Source: Streptomyces erythrochromogenes
GTDB taxonomy: Bacteria; Actinomycetota; Actinomycetes; Streptomycetales; Streptomycetaceae
Length of the DNA stretch: 64,000 bases
Direction of reading: 5' to 3'
Assembly (NCBI RefSeq): GCF_036170895.1
Contig: NZ_CP108036.1
Location: 682,001-746,000, forward strand
This document shows, piece after piece, positions 1 to 8,175 of this stretch. The number at the start of each line of letters is the position of its first letter. Position 1 is the first letter of the stretch. The notes under the pieces were generated by a model. That model was not told the origin of the DNA, ran no database searches, and saw only the letters and a program-made list of their open reading frames with translations. Both the position numbers and the translations under genes were made by a program.

Positions 1-587
1 CGTTCGGCGGTGGCCGCGTCGATGCGGCGGCCCGTGAGGGCCAGGAACTTCGCCCAGCCCGCGCCCGCCTCGCGGGCGATGCGCAGGTCGCCGCCCGCGT
101 CGACCGCCACGCCCAGCCGGGCCTCGGGGAGGGCGAAGACGGCGTCCCGCGCCGCCACTCGGATGTCGGCCATCAGCGCCAGCTCGAAGCCGAAGCCGAG
201 GCAGTAGCCCTGGACGGCGGCCACCACCGGCTGCGGGAGCCGGGCGAGGACCGCGAAGCGCTCGTGGACCCAGCGGATGCCCTCGTAGTAGTTGCGGGTG
301 CGTTCGGCGGCGGATCCGCCGGTGATGCCGCCGCCCGGGGCGCTCACGTCGATGCCCGCACAGAAGGCCCGGCCCTCGGCCCGCAGCAGCACGGCCCGCA
401 CCGAGGGGTCGAAGCGGATCCGGTCCGCGAGCAGACCGAGCTGGCGGCTGGACTCCCAGCTCCAGCCGTTGAGTTTGTCCGGGCGGCAGAGGGTGAGGAC
501 CGCGATGCCGTCCGCGACCTCCAGGCGGATCCGCTCCTCGCCCTCCGCGATCTCCGTGGAGATGGTGTCGATCACCTTGTCCCGCAC
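1..587 (-). CDS. Enoyl-CoA hydratase/isomerase (crotonase) family, 3' end off window
   Basis: Crotonase-fold enzyme expected to hydrate or isomerise a 2-enoyl-CoA in acyl-CoA catabolism. Reading from 587 down, the product has the oxyanion-hole signature FCAGIDV, then GYCLGFGFELALMADIRV and LPEARLGVAVDAGG. Both catalytic glutamates of the family appear to be kept (GFELA and LPEARLG). The GTG at 587 gives a plausible N-terminus; a second GTG at 575 is possible and no strong ribosome site decides. About 195 residues are visible, so roughly the last quarter lies outside the window. The exact substrate cannot be told. Confidence 0.88.
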   Translation of the reverse strand, partial: MRDKVIDTISTEIAEGEERIRLEVADGIAVLTLCRPDKLNGWSWESSRQLGLLADRIRFDPSVRAVLLRAEGRAFCAGIDVSAPGGGITGGSAAERTRNYYEGIRWVHERFAVLARLPQPVVAAVQGYCLGFGFELALMADIRVAARDAVFALPEARLGVAVDAGGDLRIAREAGAGWAKFLALTGRRIDAATAE

Positions 588-644
588 CCCCGACCCCGGC
601 AGCCGCCCGATATCTGATGGACCGTCAGGCTAGGGGTGGGAGGG

Positions 645-1409
645 TCAGCGGGGGAAGACCTCGAACGCGACCGCCGGGCGGCCGCCGAACCGCGCCGCCA
701 CCCGCTCGGCGTTGCCGGTGAGGAAGGTACGGACGTACTCCTCGGGATCCTGGTCCGTCAGCGCCTCGATGTAGGCCTTGTGCTCCATCAGGGACAGCAC
801 CGACCGCTCCAGGCCCGGACCGGCGTCGGCCGCGTGCGTGGGAGTGCTGGTCCCGGCCACCGCCACCCAGCGGACCCTGTTCCACGGCTCCAGGCCCTTC
901 TCGGAGATGAGCTCCGGGAAGATCCACCGGTTGCCCGCGTCGGCGGCCGCGTCCAGGGTGGCCCGGCCGACGGCCTTGTGGTCGGGGGTGTTCCAGTAGC
1001 CGCCGCCCTGCTCCCCGCCCCAGGTGTCGCGGTGGTTGAGGGTGATGACCAGCTCGGGGCGGTGCCGGCGGATGGCCGCCGCGATGTCCCGGCGCAGGCC
1101 GAGCCCGTACTCGACGATCCCGTCGCGGTGGTCGAGGAACTCCACCGCGGACACCCCGACCACGGCGGCGCTCGCGCGCTGCTCCGCCTCGCGCAGCGGG
1201 GCGCAGTCGGCGGGGGCGAGGGAGTCGATGCCCGCCTCGCCGCGGGTGGCCAGGAGGTAGACCACCTCCCTGCCGCCGTCCGTCCAGTCCGCGATGGCGG
1301 CCGCGCACCCGTACTCCAGGTCGTCCGGGTGGGCGACGACGGCGAGGGCGCGGTGCCAGTCGGTGGGCATGGGCTCCAAGGGGGCCTGCTGATCGCGTTG
1401 TTCGGTCAT
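645..1409 (-). CDS. PIG-L family deacetylase
   Basis: A 254-residue zinc-dependent N-acetyl-sugar deacetylase of the LmbE/PIG-L family, the family of MshB and Mca (mycothiol metabolism) and BshB. The family motif AHPDD occurs at about residues 26-30, and a second metal/catalytic histidine lies in TPDHKAVG. Size fits the family. The ATG at 1409 is divergent from the MBL-fold gene starting at 1428, leaving only 18 bp between the two start codons, so their promoters must overlap each other's 5' regions. An in-frame GTG a little upstream would run into the neighbour and is less likely. mscR, a mycothiol-dependent enzyme, lies 2.4 kb away, but the substrate here is not established. Confidence 0.88.
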   Translation of the reverse strand: MTEQRDQQAPLEPMPTDWHRALAVVAHPDDLEYGCAAAIADWTDGGREVVYLLATRGEAGIDSLAPADCAPLREAEQRASAAVVGVSAVEFLDHRDGIVEYGLGLRRDIAAAIRRHRPELVITLNHRDTWGGEQGGGYWNTPDHKAVGRATLDAAADAGNRWIFPELISEKGLEPWNRVRWVAVAGTSTPTHAADAGPGLERSVLSLMEHKAYIEALTDQDPEEYVRTFLTGNAERVAARFGGRPAVAFEVFPR

Positions 1410-1427
1410 GCGTCGCACAATAGGCGA

Positions 1428-2246
1428 ATGGACCGTCACGGACTGGTAGTGGCTCTTCTGGATGCCGGCGGAACGTTCTTCGAGCCCGCCCGTACGGCGT
1501 TCCCCGGCGCGGACGAGGCCGACTGGGCGCGCGCGGCGCTGCTGGATCCCGGCGCGGCCGGTCCCGGCGGTACCTGGCGACTGGACTTCCGCTGTTTCGC
1601 GATCGCGCGGCCGGGGGGCCGGTGGGTGCTGGTGGACGCGGGGGTCGGGCCGGCGGACGGGCCCGCCGCCGGGTGGGCGCCGGTGCCCGGGCGGCTGCCC
1701 GCAGCCCTCGCGGCCGCCGGCATCGCGCCGGCCGACGTGGAGACGGTGGTCCTGACCCATCTGCACGAGGACCACGCGGGCTGGACCTCGGGCCCCGGCG
1801 GGGAATCGTTCTTCCCCTGCGCGCGCCACGTCGTCCAGCGGGCGGAGGTCGCGGCCCTCGACCGGGCCGACCCGGTGTGGGAGTGGACGGTGGCTCCGCT
1901 GCGGGAGACCGGACAGCTGCACGAGGTGGACGGGACGCACCGGCTGGGGACGGGGATCACCCTGCTGCCGACGCCGGGACACACCCCGGGCCACCAGTCG
2001 GTGCTGGTGGAACAGGGCCCGGCGGGCCGGGACGTGCTGGTCACCGGTGACGTGCTGGTGCACGCGGTGCAGTTGGGCAATCCGGCGGTGCCGTACTCGC
2101 ACGAGCGCGACCGGGCCGCCGCGCGCGCCTCCCGCGAGGGCCTGCTGGCGCGGGCGGCCGAGAGCGGAGCCCTGCTGGCCACGGCCCACCTCACCCGTGC
2201 CTTCGTGGAGCCGCCGGACAACGCGGAGCCGGGCCGGCCCCGCTGA
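1428..2246 (+). CDS. MBL-fold metallo-hydrolase
   Basis: A 272-residue metallo-beta-lactamase-fold hydrolase. The metal motif HLHEDH (HxHxDH) sits in VVLTHLHEDHAGW near residue 110; further ligands are in PTPGHTPGHQS and VTGDVLV. The layout matches AttM/AhlD-like and related soluble MBL hydrolases that act on lactones, thioesters or similar substrates. The reading frame stays open far upstream, but that stretch is antisense to the PIG-L gene; the ATG at 1428 is the natural start. No signal peptide is visible, so it is likely cytoplasmic. Substrate unknown. Confidence 0.87.
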   Translation: MDRHGLVVALLDAGGTFFEPARTAFPGADEADWARAALLDPGAAGPGGTWRLDFRCFAIARPGGRWVLVDAGVGPADGPAAGWAPVPGRLPAALAAAGIAPADVETVVLTHLHEDHAGWTSGPGGESFFPCARHVVQRAEVAALDRADPVWEWTVAPLRETGQLHEVDGTHRLGTGITLLPTPGHTPGHQSVLVEQGPAGRDVLVTGDVLVHAVQLGNPAVPYSHERDRAAARASREGLLARAAESGALLATAHLTRAFVEPPDNAEPGRPR

Positions 2247-2268
2247 ATGCGGGTACCGGCCCGGCCGG

Positions 2269-3579
2269 TCACGCCTCGTCGCGTACGAGGGCCAGCAGCC
2301 GGTCCAGTACGCGGGGTCCGCCCGCGCGCAGGCCGTCGTGCTCGAACTCGTCCGTCACCCAGGTCCGCAGGCCCCGGATGGCGCGGGCCGTGCGCAGCGA
2401 GTCCTCCACGTCCACGTACATGTCGTCGTGGTAGACCGCGGCCGCCACCGGAACCTCGTTGGCCGCCAGCCGTTCCGGGTCGTAGAGCGGCTGCCAGCCC
2501 GTACGGGCGGCCAGCAGGTCGGCGGTCTCGCGCAGCGGGGCGAGGGCCGGGTCGGTGGTGAAGTGCCAGGGGTGGATGGTCTCGCCGGTGAAGAGCAGGG
2601 GCTCGTCGCCCGTGAGGGCCTTGCGGGCGTCGAAGCGGGGGTGTTCCGCCCGGACGCGGTCGGCGGCCCAGGCCGTGGGCGCGGCCGGGTCCTGGGCGTA
2701 GATCGCCTCGTGGACCAGCGCGTAGAGGGGGTGTCCGGCGAAGGAGAGGAGGCCGCGGGCGCCTTCCAGGAAGGCGTCGGAGAGGGCCGGCCCGGTGGAG
2801 GTGGGGACGAAGGCGTCCTCCAGCAGGTAGTGGAGCTGGTGGCTGCCGTCGCCGCCGCCGAGGAGGATGCCGAGGGACTGGAAGGCCTCGACGGTCAGGA
2901 CGTGGCCGCCGGGGAGTTCGGCCGGCTGTTCCGCGAGGTGTGCGGCGATCCGGCGGGCCCGCTCGGCGTCCATCGGGTAACGGGCGTAGTGGGCCGCGTT
3001 CTTGCGCTCGATGCGCGGGTAGGCGGCCCGGTAGACCTCGTCGGCGGTGGCGGTCAGCGACGGGAGGCCGCCGGTGATCAGGGCGGCGGTGAGGCCCTCG
3101 GGCGCGCTGGAGAGGTACCGGACCGTGCAGAAGCCGCCGAAGCTCTGGCCGAGTACGGTCCAGGGCGCGCCGCCCGTGAGACCGGGGCGGATCGCCTCGG
3201 CGTCGCGCACGATGGAGTCGGCGCGGAAGTGGGCGAGGTGTTCGGCCTGCTGGGCGGGGGTGCCGCGCAGGGGCAGCGTCTGCCGGTTCACCGGAGTGGA
3301 CCGGCCGGTGCCGCGCTGGTCCAGCAGCAGTACCCGGTAGTCCTGCAGGGCCCGCTCCAGCCAGGCCTGCCGGCCGACGAAGCGGCGGGCGCCGAAGCCC
3401 GGGCCGCCCTCCAGGTACAGCAGCCAGGGCAGGGTCTCCGGGTCCTTGCCGGTGGCGACCACCTCTCGGCCGTACAGCTCGATCCGCTCGCCGTCCGGGC
3501 GCGCGTGGTCCAGGGGGACGGAGAACCGGTGGTCGGTGAGGACCGTGCCGGGCTGGCGGTAGCTGTGGACGATGGTCAC
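2269..3579 (-). CDS. Alpha/beta-hydrolase, proline iminopeptidase-like (S33)
   Basis: A 436-residue alpha/beta-hydrolase resembling prolyl iminopeptidases of family S33. Visible signatures are the oxyanion loop LEGGPGFGA, the strand-loop DQRGTGRS, the nucleophile elbow GQSFGGF (GxSxG serine), an acidic residue in YHDDMY and a histidine in EFEHDGLRAGG close to the C-terminus. Start is GTG at 3579 (VTIVHSYRQPG), giving the usual family length; the longer open frame upstream is antisense to mscR. No export signal is seen, so a cytoplasmic aminopeptidase or esterase releasing N-terminal proline is the likely role. Confidence 0.87.
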   Translation of the reverse strand: MTIVHSYRQPGTVLTDHRFSVPLDHARPDGERIELYGREVVATGKDPETLPWLLYLEGGPGFGARRFVGRQAWLERALQDYRVLLLDQRGTGRSTPVNRQTLPLRGTPAQQAEHLAHFRADSIVRDAEAIRPGLTGGAPWTVLGQSFGGFCTVRYLSSAPEGLTAALITGGLPSLTATADEVYRAAYPRIERKNAAHYARYPMDAERARRIAAHLAEQPAELPGGHVLTVEAFQSLGILLGGGDGSHQLHYLLEDAFVPTSTGPALSDAFLEGARGLLSFAGHPLYALVHEAIYAQDPAAPTAWAADRVRAEHPRFDARKALTGDEPLLFTGETIHPWHFTTDPALAPLRETADLLAARTGWQPLYDPERLAANEVPVAAAVYHDDMYVDVEDSLRTARAIRGLRTWVTDEFEHDGLRAGGPRVLDRLLALVRDEA

Positions 3580-3785
3580 GGACGGCCCCCAGGGATACGA
3601 GGTACGGAGTGCCGCGCCGCGGCCGGGTGAGGCACGGGCCGGCACGGCGGCGGTCCGCCCGAGTCTAGGCCGTGTCCGGGGCACAGGGTGCTGTGGGGCC
3701 TTACCCTTGCCGGCCTTCCGTGCGGCCGCGGCGGACCGCGGCGCACGGAAGGCGGTGGCGGGGCTGACAGGCTGACGGGGCCGGG

Positions 3786-4871
3786 TCAGAACTCGACGAC
3801 CGAGCGGAGGACCTCGCCGCGCTCCATCCGGGCGAAGGCCTCCTCGACCCCGTCGAGCGGGATGGTCTCGGAGACGAACGCGTCCAGGTCGAGCCGGCCC
3901 TGCAGGTAGAGGTCGATCAGCAGGGGGAAGTCGCGCTCGGGCAGGCAGTCGCCGTACCAGGAGGACTTCAGGGCGCCGCCGCGGCCGAAGACGTCCAGGA
4001 GCGGGAGTTCGAGCTTCATCTCCGGGGTCGGCACGCCGACCAGGACCACCGTCCCGGCGAGGTCGCGCGCGTAGAAGGCCTGCTGGTAGGTCTCGGGGCG
4101 GCCCACGGCGTCGATGACGACGTCGGCGCCGTTGCCGCCGGTCAGGGCCTGGACGGCCTTGACGACGTCCTCGGTGCGGCCGTTGACGGTGTGCGTGGCG
4201 CCGAGGCCGCGCGCCCATTCCAGCTTCCGGTCGTCCAGGTCCACCGCGATGATCCGCGAGGCGCCCGCCAGCCTGGCGCCGGCCACGGCCGCGCTGCCCA
4301 CTCCCCCGCAGCCGATGACGGCGACGGAGTCGCCCCGTCCGACGTTCCCGGTGTTGAGGGCTGCGCCGAGGCCTGCCATCACGCCGCAGCCGAGGAGTCC
4401 GGCTGCGGCCGGGGAGGCGGCCGGGTCCACCTTGGTGCACTGGCCGGCCGCGACCAGGGTCTTCTCGGCGAAGGCGCCGATCCCGAGGGCCGGGGAGAGC
4501 GGGGTGCCGTCCTCCAGCGTCATGGGCTGGGTGGCGTTGTGCGTGGCGAAGCAGTACCAGGGGCGTCCGCGCTTGCAGGCACGACAGGTGCCGCACACCG
4601 CGCGCCAGTTGAGGACGACGAAGTCGCCCGGTGCCACGGAGGTGACGTCGGGCCCGACGGACTCGACGATTCCGGCGGCCTCGTGGCCGAGCAGGAAGGG
4701 GAACTCGTCGTTGATCCCGCCTTCGCGGTAGTGCAGGTCGGTGTGGCAGACCCCGCAGGCCTGCACCCGGACGAGTGCCTCGCCCGGCCCCGGGTCGGGC
4801 ACGAGGATCGTCGTCGTCTCCACCGGTGCGCCCTTGCTCCGGGCGATGACCCCTCGTACGCGATGCGTCAC
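3786..4871 (-). CDS. mscR: S-(hydroxymethyl)mycothiol dehydrogenase
   Basis: Zinc- and NAD-dependent medium-chain dehydrogenase that oxidises S-hydroxymethyl-mycothiol (formaldehyde adduct) and can act on S-nitrosomycothiol. From GTG 4871 the product is 361 residues, the normal length of this family. Catalytic-zinc residues are in ACGVCHTD (C42) and GHE (H63); structural-zinc cysteines are C93, C96, C99 and C107; the Rossmann motif is GCGGVGSAA. Long stretches ([51 protein letters not shown]) are typical of MscR. A TTG codon at 4907 opens the frame 12 codons earlier, but GTG 4871 has a GGGG stretch 8 nt upstream and gives the family N-terminus VRGVIA. Confidence 0.93.
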   Translation of the reverse strand: MTHRVRGVIARSKGAPVETTTILVPDPGPGEALVRVQACGVCHTDLHYREGGINDEFPFLLGHEAAGIVESVGPDVTSVAPGDFVVLNWRAVCGTCRACKRGRPWYCFATHNATQPMTLEDGTPLSPALGIGAFAEKTLVAAGQCTKVDPAASPAAAGLLGCGVMAGLGAALNTGNVGRGDSVAVIGCGGVGSAAVAGARLAGASRIIAVDLDDRKLEWARGLGATHTVNGRTEDVVKAVQALTGGNGADVVIDAVGRPETYQQAFYARDLAGTVVLVGVPTPEMKLELPLLDVFGRGGALKSSWYGDCLPERDFPLLIDLYLQGRLDLDAFVSETIPLDGVEEAFARMERGEVLRSVVEF

Positions 4872-4944
4872 GTCGTACCCCGTTCTGATCGGTTCGGTCT
4901 GGATCAACGAACGTACACGGACGGCACCCGGTAAGGGAGTTGTG

Positions 4945-5961
4945 TCACGCTTCGGCGCGCGACCCGGCCAGATCCGGTGGTACGGCGGCGCGGAGCGCCG
5001 CGCCGAAGGCGGCCACGGCCGGGTGGGTGCCCGCTCCGCTGCGGAAGGCGAGGCCGGTGCGCCGCTGCATCACCAGCCGGGTGAGGCGCACGGCCGGGTC
5101 CGCGGGCCCCGCGACCCCGAGCTGGGGTACGACGGCCACGCCCTGGCCCGCGGCGACCAGCGCGAGCACGGTGGCGAACTCGTCCACCTGGTGGCGCACC
5201 CGGGGCGTGAAGCCGGCCGCCTGGCAGGCCCTCGTGGTCATGGTGTGGCAGAGGGTGCCCGGCGTGGCGGTGATCCAGGGCGATCGGGCGTGTGCGCGCA
5301 GGACCGCGTCCTGGTCTGGCCCCGGGGGCGGCTGCGGGAGGTCCCCGGCGGGCGGACGGCCGGCCTCCGGCCCAGGTGTCCCGGCCGCTCCGGGTGCCCC
5401 AGGTGCCCCAGGTGCCTCGGGCGTTCCCCCGGCGGGCTCGGCCAGGTACATCGCCTCGCCGTACAGGGGCTCGGTGGTCAGCCCCGGCTCGCGCTCGGCG
5501 GGTACGAAGTCGTACGAGTGGACCAGGGCGACGTCCAGGTCCCCGGCCCGCAGCGCATGGGCGACCGCCGCCGGGTCGGTCTCGCAGACCATCGGCTCCA
5601 GACCCGGGTGGCGGCGGGCGAGGGCCACCAGGGCGGCCGGGACGATGGCGCGGGTGGCGGTGGGGAAGGCGCCGATCCGCAGGGCTCCGGCGAGGCCTCC
5701 GCGGGCTTCGGCGAGGTCGGCGTCCGCCTGCTCCAGCCGTTCCAGGACTGCCTCGGCGTGCCGGACCAGGTTCTGCCCGGCCGCGGTGAGCCGGACCCGC
5801 CGCCCGGTGCGCTCCAGCAGGGGCAGCCCGGCCTCCCGTTCCAGTACGCCGAGCTGCTGGGACACCGCCGAAGGGCTGAAGGAGAGGGCCTCGGCCACGG
5901 CGGCGATCGTGCCGCGGCGGGCGAGTTCGCGCAGCAGGCGCAGGCGCCGTACGTCGAGCAT
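4945..5961 (-). CDS. LysR-family transcriptional regulator
   Basis: A 338-residue LysR-type regulator. The N-terminal winged helix is clear ([20 protein letters not shown], then [18 protein letters not shown]), followed by a linker helix and a substrate-binding domain. Unusually, about 37 Gly/Pro/Ala-rich residues, including three APG repeats, interrupt the effector domain near residue 190, where typical members have a short loop. It is divergent from the DapA-family gene starting at about 6033, the classic LysR arrangement, so that gene is the likely target. The ATG at 5961 begins [10 protein letters not shown], the normal family N-terminus. Confidence 0.9.
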   Translation of the reverse strand: MLDVRRLRLLRELARRGTIAAVAEALSFSPSAVSQQLGVLEREAGLPLLERTGRRVRLTAAGQNLVRHAEAVLERLEQADADLAEARGGLAGALRIGAFPTATRAIVPAALVALARRHPGLEPMVCETDPAAVAHALRAGDLDVALVHSYDFVPAEREPGLTTEPLYGEAMYLAEPAGGTPEAPGAPGAPGAAGTPGPEAGRPPAGDLPQPPPGPDQDAVLRAHARSPWITATPGTLCHTMTTRACQAAGFTPRVRHQVDEFATVLALVAAGQGVAVVPQLGVAGPADPAVRLTRLVMQRRTGLAFRSGAGTHPAVAAFGAALRAAVPPDLAGSRAEA

Positions 5962-6032
5962 CGGCTCAGCTTACGTGTTGCCTAAGAAACGTGAACTGGA
6001 TTCGGCGCTCGGGGCGGGTCAGGCTCGTGGAC
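5962..6032. promoter_or_regulatory. Divergent LysR/DapA-like control region
   Basis: The 71-bp gap between the LysR start and the ATG at 6033 contains two direct copies of ACGTG, at 5973-5977 and 5989-5993 (16 bp apart). This is a plausible place for LysR binding, but neither an obvious T-N11-A palindrome nor clear promoter boxes stand out. Confidence 0.3.
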
Positions 6033-7016
6033 ATGGCACAGGACATGGCACAGGACACGAAGCGGAACACCACAGAGGACATCGCAGAGGACGTCGCAGG
6101 GGACATCCCGCGGCCGGTCCCGCTCGACGGCATCCACGTACCGCTCGTCACCCCGTTCACACGCACCGGGGAGATCGCCGCCGAGGCCCTGGAGGCGCTC
6201 GCCCACGAGGTGCTCGACCGGGGCGCCACCGGGATCGTCGCCCTCGGCACCACCGGGGAGACGGCCTGCCTCGACGAGGCGGAGCGCGATCTCGTCACCG
6301 GGGTGTGCGCCCGGGTCTGCCGGGAGCGCGGCGCGATGCTGACCGTCGGCGCGGGCGCGGTCGGCACCCGGGCCGCGGAGGCCTCGCTGGCCGCGCTGGC
6401 CCGGTGGCCGCAGGCGGGGGCGGCACTGGTCACCGTCCCCTCGTTCGTACGGCCTTCGGCCGCAGGGGTGTTGGCGCACTTCGGGCGGCTGGCCGAGGTG
6501 AGCCCCGTACCGCTGGTCGTCTATCACATCCCGCACCGCACGGGGCAGCCGCTGGACGCCGCCGCGCTGCGGGCCCTCGGTTCGCTCCCCCGGGTCGCCG
6601 GGGTGAAGTACTCCACCGGCAGCGTCGACCAGGACGCGGTGGAGCTGCTCGGCGACCGGCCCGCCGGCTTCCACGTGCTGGCCGGGGACGACGTGTACGT
6701 GTCGCCGATGCTCGCCATGGGCGCGTCGGGCGGGGTCCTCGCCTCGGCCCACCTGGCGACGGAGCGGTTCGCGGAACTCGCCGCGGCCTGGCGGGCGGGG
6801 GACGTGGTGCGCGCCCGGGCGCTGGGGCACGCCCTGGCCGGGCTTTCGGCGGCGGCTTTCGCCGAGCCCAATCCGGCCGTGGTCAAGGGTGTGCTCCACG
6901 CCCAGGGCCGCATCCCGTCCCCCGACGTCCGGCTCCCCCTGCTCCCGGCCTCCAAGGCGGCGGTGACGGCCGTCCTGGAGCGGCTGGCGGCGCTCGAGGA
7001 GCCCCTCGCCGAATAG
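6033..7016 (+). CDS. DapA/N-acetylneuraminate-lyase family lyase
   Basis: Class I aldolase of the dihydrodipicolinate synthase/NAL superfamily, which condenses or cleaves pyruvate-type substrates through a lysine Schiff base. Numbered from the ATG at 6033 (327 residues): GTTGET at 72-77, tyrosine 154 and arginine 159 in YHIPHRTG, and the Schiff-base lysine 192 in GVKYST. The first 30 residues are an acidic, repeat-like extension (MAQDMAQDTK, TEDIAEDVAGD) before the barrel starts at LDGIHVPLVTPF; an in-frame GTG at 5991 would lengthen it further. The residue after the catalytic tyrosine is His rather than the usual Asn, and a dedicated divergent LysR gene is present, so a catabolic lyase is as likely as lysine biosynthesis. 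Confidence 0.85.
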   Translation: MAQDMAQDTKRNTTEDIAEDVAGDIPRPVPLDGIHVPLVTPFTRTGEIAAEALEALAHEVLDRGATGIVALGTTGETACLDEAERDLVTGVCARVCRERGAMLTVGAGAVGTRAAEASLAALARWPQAGAALVTVPSFVRPSAAGVLAHFGRLAEVSPVPLVVYHIPHRTGQPLDAAALRALGSLPRVAGVKYSTGSVDQDAVELLGDRPAGFHVLAGDDVYVSPMLAMGASGGVLASAHLATERFAELAAAWRAGDVVRARALGHALAGLSAAAFAEPNPAVVKGVLHAQGRIPSPDVRLPLLPASKAAVTAVLERLAALEEPLAE

Positions 7017-7021
7017 GCCTC

Positions 7022-7059
7022 GGGGGAAATGAACGCCGGAGGGGGAAATCGACGCCGGA
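7022..7059. repeat. 19-bp tandem duplication downstream of the DapA-like gene
   Basis: Two adjacent 19-bp copies, GGGGGAAATGAACGCCGGA (7022-7040) and GGGGGAAATCGACGCCGGA (7041-7059), differ at two positions. They lie just after the stop codon of the DapA-like gene. No function is evident. Confidence 0.6.
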
Positions 7060-7210
7060 AAGACTCCCGGATGGGCGATTTACCCCCTACGCACGAGTCG
7101 CCCGAATGAGCCCGTCAGGGGCCGGACTTGCCCCTATTGACCCCGAGGGGCCGACCTGCCCCTGAAACCGTGATGTCAGTCACGCGGAACACGTCAACAT
7201 CATTTCCCGC

Positions 7211-7252
7211 AAGAGGCCGATTCCCTTTTCCCGGAAAGGGAATCGGCCTTTT
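7211..7252 (+). terminator. Strong intrinsic terminator hairpin
   Basis: Perfect 14-bp arms GGCCGATTCCCTTT (7215-7228) and AAAGGGAATCGGCC (7235-7248) with a 6-nt loop, followed by TTTT; flanking A/T bases extend the stem. It lies about 200 nt after the DapA-like stop and 180 nt before the LysM gene, so it probably ends upstream transcription. It could also act on a long leader of the LysM gene. Confidence 0.8.
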
Positions 7253-7350
7253 CGTCGAGATGGCCACAAGGTCATTTTCGGGATGGTTTGCGAGATGTCG
7301 ATCTATCGGTGGAATTCGGGGCTTGTTCCCGCCCGGCGGGCTCACCTACG

Positions 7351-7398
7351 GTCACCTCACTCCAGGTGACGGGCGGCCGAATACGGCCCCGCCACCCG
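7351..7398 (+). promoter_or_regulatory. Leader with two mutually exclusive hairpins before the LysM exoenzyme
   Basis: GTCACCT (7351-7357) pairs perfectly with AGGTGAC (7364-7370). The same GGTGAC block can instead open a longer hairpin, 7365-7379 against 7384-7398, with an AATA loop between GGCCG and CGGCC. Because the two stems share bases they cannot form together, as in RNA switches and attenuators. In Streptomyces, cell-wall hydrolase genes with LysM or Rpf domains are often controlled by c-di-AMP (ydaO-type) riboswitches, but I could not match that consensus here with certainty. Confidence 0.4.
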
Positions 7399-7431
7399 GG
7401 TCTCCCGTCCCCCCACGTGAGGAATTCCGCC

Positions 7432-8175
7432 ATGCCTGCAAAGGGTAAGCACCGCCGGCCGAAGCAGAACCCGATCACCCGCAAACTGGCCCTCGCAGGC
7501 ACAGGCGGCGCGGCTCTCACGCTCCCGCTGATCAGCGCGACCACCGCAGGAGCGGTAGGCACCAGCGCCCCGGCAGCAGCGGTGACGACCGTCACCGCGG
7601 CCACCGTGGTGAACGTGGCGGCAGCCCCTCCCACCACGTATTCCGTGGTCGTCGGCGACACCCTTTCGGAGATCGCCGCGGACCACTCCGTCAGTGGCGG
7701 ATGGAAGCAGCTCTACGAGGCGAACCGCGCGGTGGTCGGCGACAACCCGTCGGTCATCCGGCCCGGTACCAAACTGACCCTCGGCGCCCAGGAGAAGGCC
7801 GCCACGGCCGCCAAGTCCGCGGCGAAGACCGCCGCCAAGCCGGCTTCCTCCTACGCGAACAATCTCGACGGGTGGATCCGCGAGTCCCTCGACGTGATGG
7901 CCAAGCACGGTATTCCCGGAAGCTACAACGGAATTCACCGCAACGTGATGCGGGAGTCCTCGGGCAACCCCAAGGCGATCAACCTGTGGGACATCAACGC
8001 CCGGAACGGAATCCCCTCCAAGGGTCTGCTCCAGGTCATCGACCCGACCTTCAAGGCCTACCACGTGCCCGGCACTTCGCTGGACTCCTACGACCCGGTG
8101 GCCAACATCACCGCGGCCTGCAACTACGCGGCCGCCCGCTACGGCTCCATCGACAACGTCAACGGCGCCTACTAG
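7432..8175 (+). CDS. Secreted LysM plus lytic-transglycosylase-like protein
   Basis: A 247-residue exported peptidoglycan-active protein. The N-terminus is basic then hydrophobic, ending in a likely signal cleavage around TTAGA. One LysM domain follows (about residues 70-117, TYSVVVGDTLSEIAADHSV to RPGTKLTL), then an Ala/Lys-rich linker and a soluble-lytic-transglycosylase-like domain with the catalytic glutamate at about 175 in VMRESSGNP, ending in ACNYAAARYGS. Start ATG 7432 follows GAGGAATTCCGCC. Role: cell-wall binding and cleavage during growth or germination. Its stop overlaps the stop of the convergent gene in a shared CTAG. Confidence 0.9.
   Translation: MPAKGKHRRPKQNPITRKLALAGTGGAALTLPLISATTAGAVGTSAPAAAVTTVTAATVVNVAAAPPTTYSVVVGDTLSEIAADHSVSGGWKQLYEANRAVVGDNPSVIRPGTKLTLGAQEKAATAAKSAAKTAAKPASSYANNLDGWIRESLDVMAKHGIPGSYNGIHRNVMRESSGNPKAINLWDINARNGIPSKGLLQVIDPTFKAYHVPGTSLDSYDPVANITAACNYAAARYGSIDNVNGAY

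Noticed and set aside
636-1427. Upstream extension of the MBL-fold frame
   Set aside because: This part is antisense to the PIG-L gene and has no MBL similarity; the ATG at 1428 gives a complete family-length protein.
4872-4907. TTG start for mscR
   Set aside because: It would add 12 residues not found in the 361-residue family; GTG 4871 gives the standard N-terminus.
4940-7165. A 741-codon open frame on the plus strand
   Set aside because: It is antisense to the LysR gene and out of frame with the DapA-like gene; composition is Arg/Ala/Pro-rich with no domain. It is a GC-driven shadow.
7250-7431. Firm assignment of a c-di-AMP riboswitch
   Set aside because: Alternative hairpins are visible, but the conserved core of the ydaO class could not be matched by eye, so it is kept only as a candidate.
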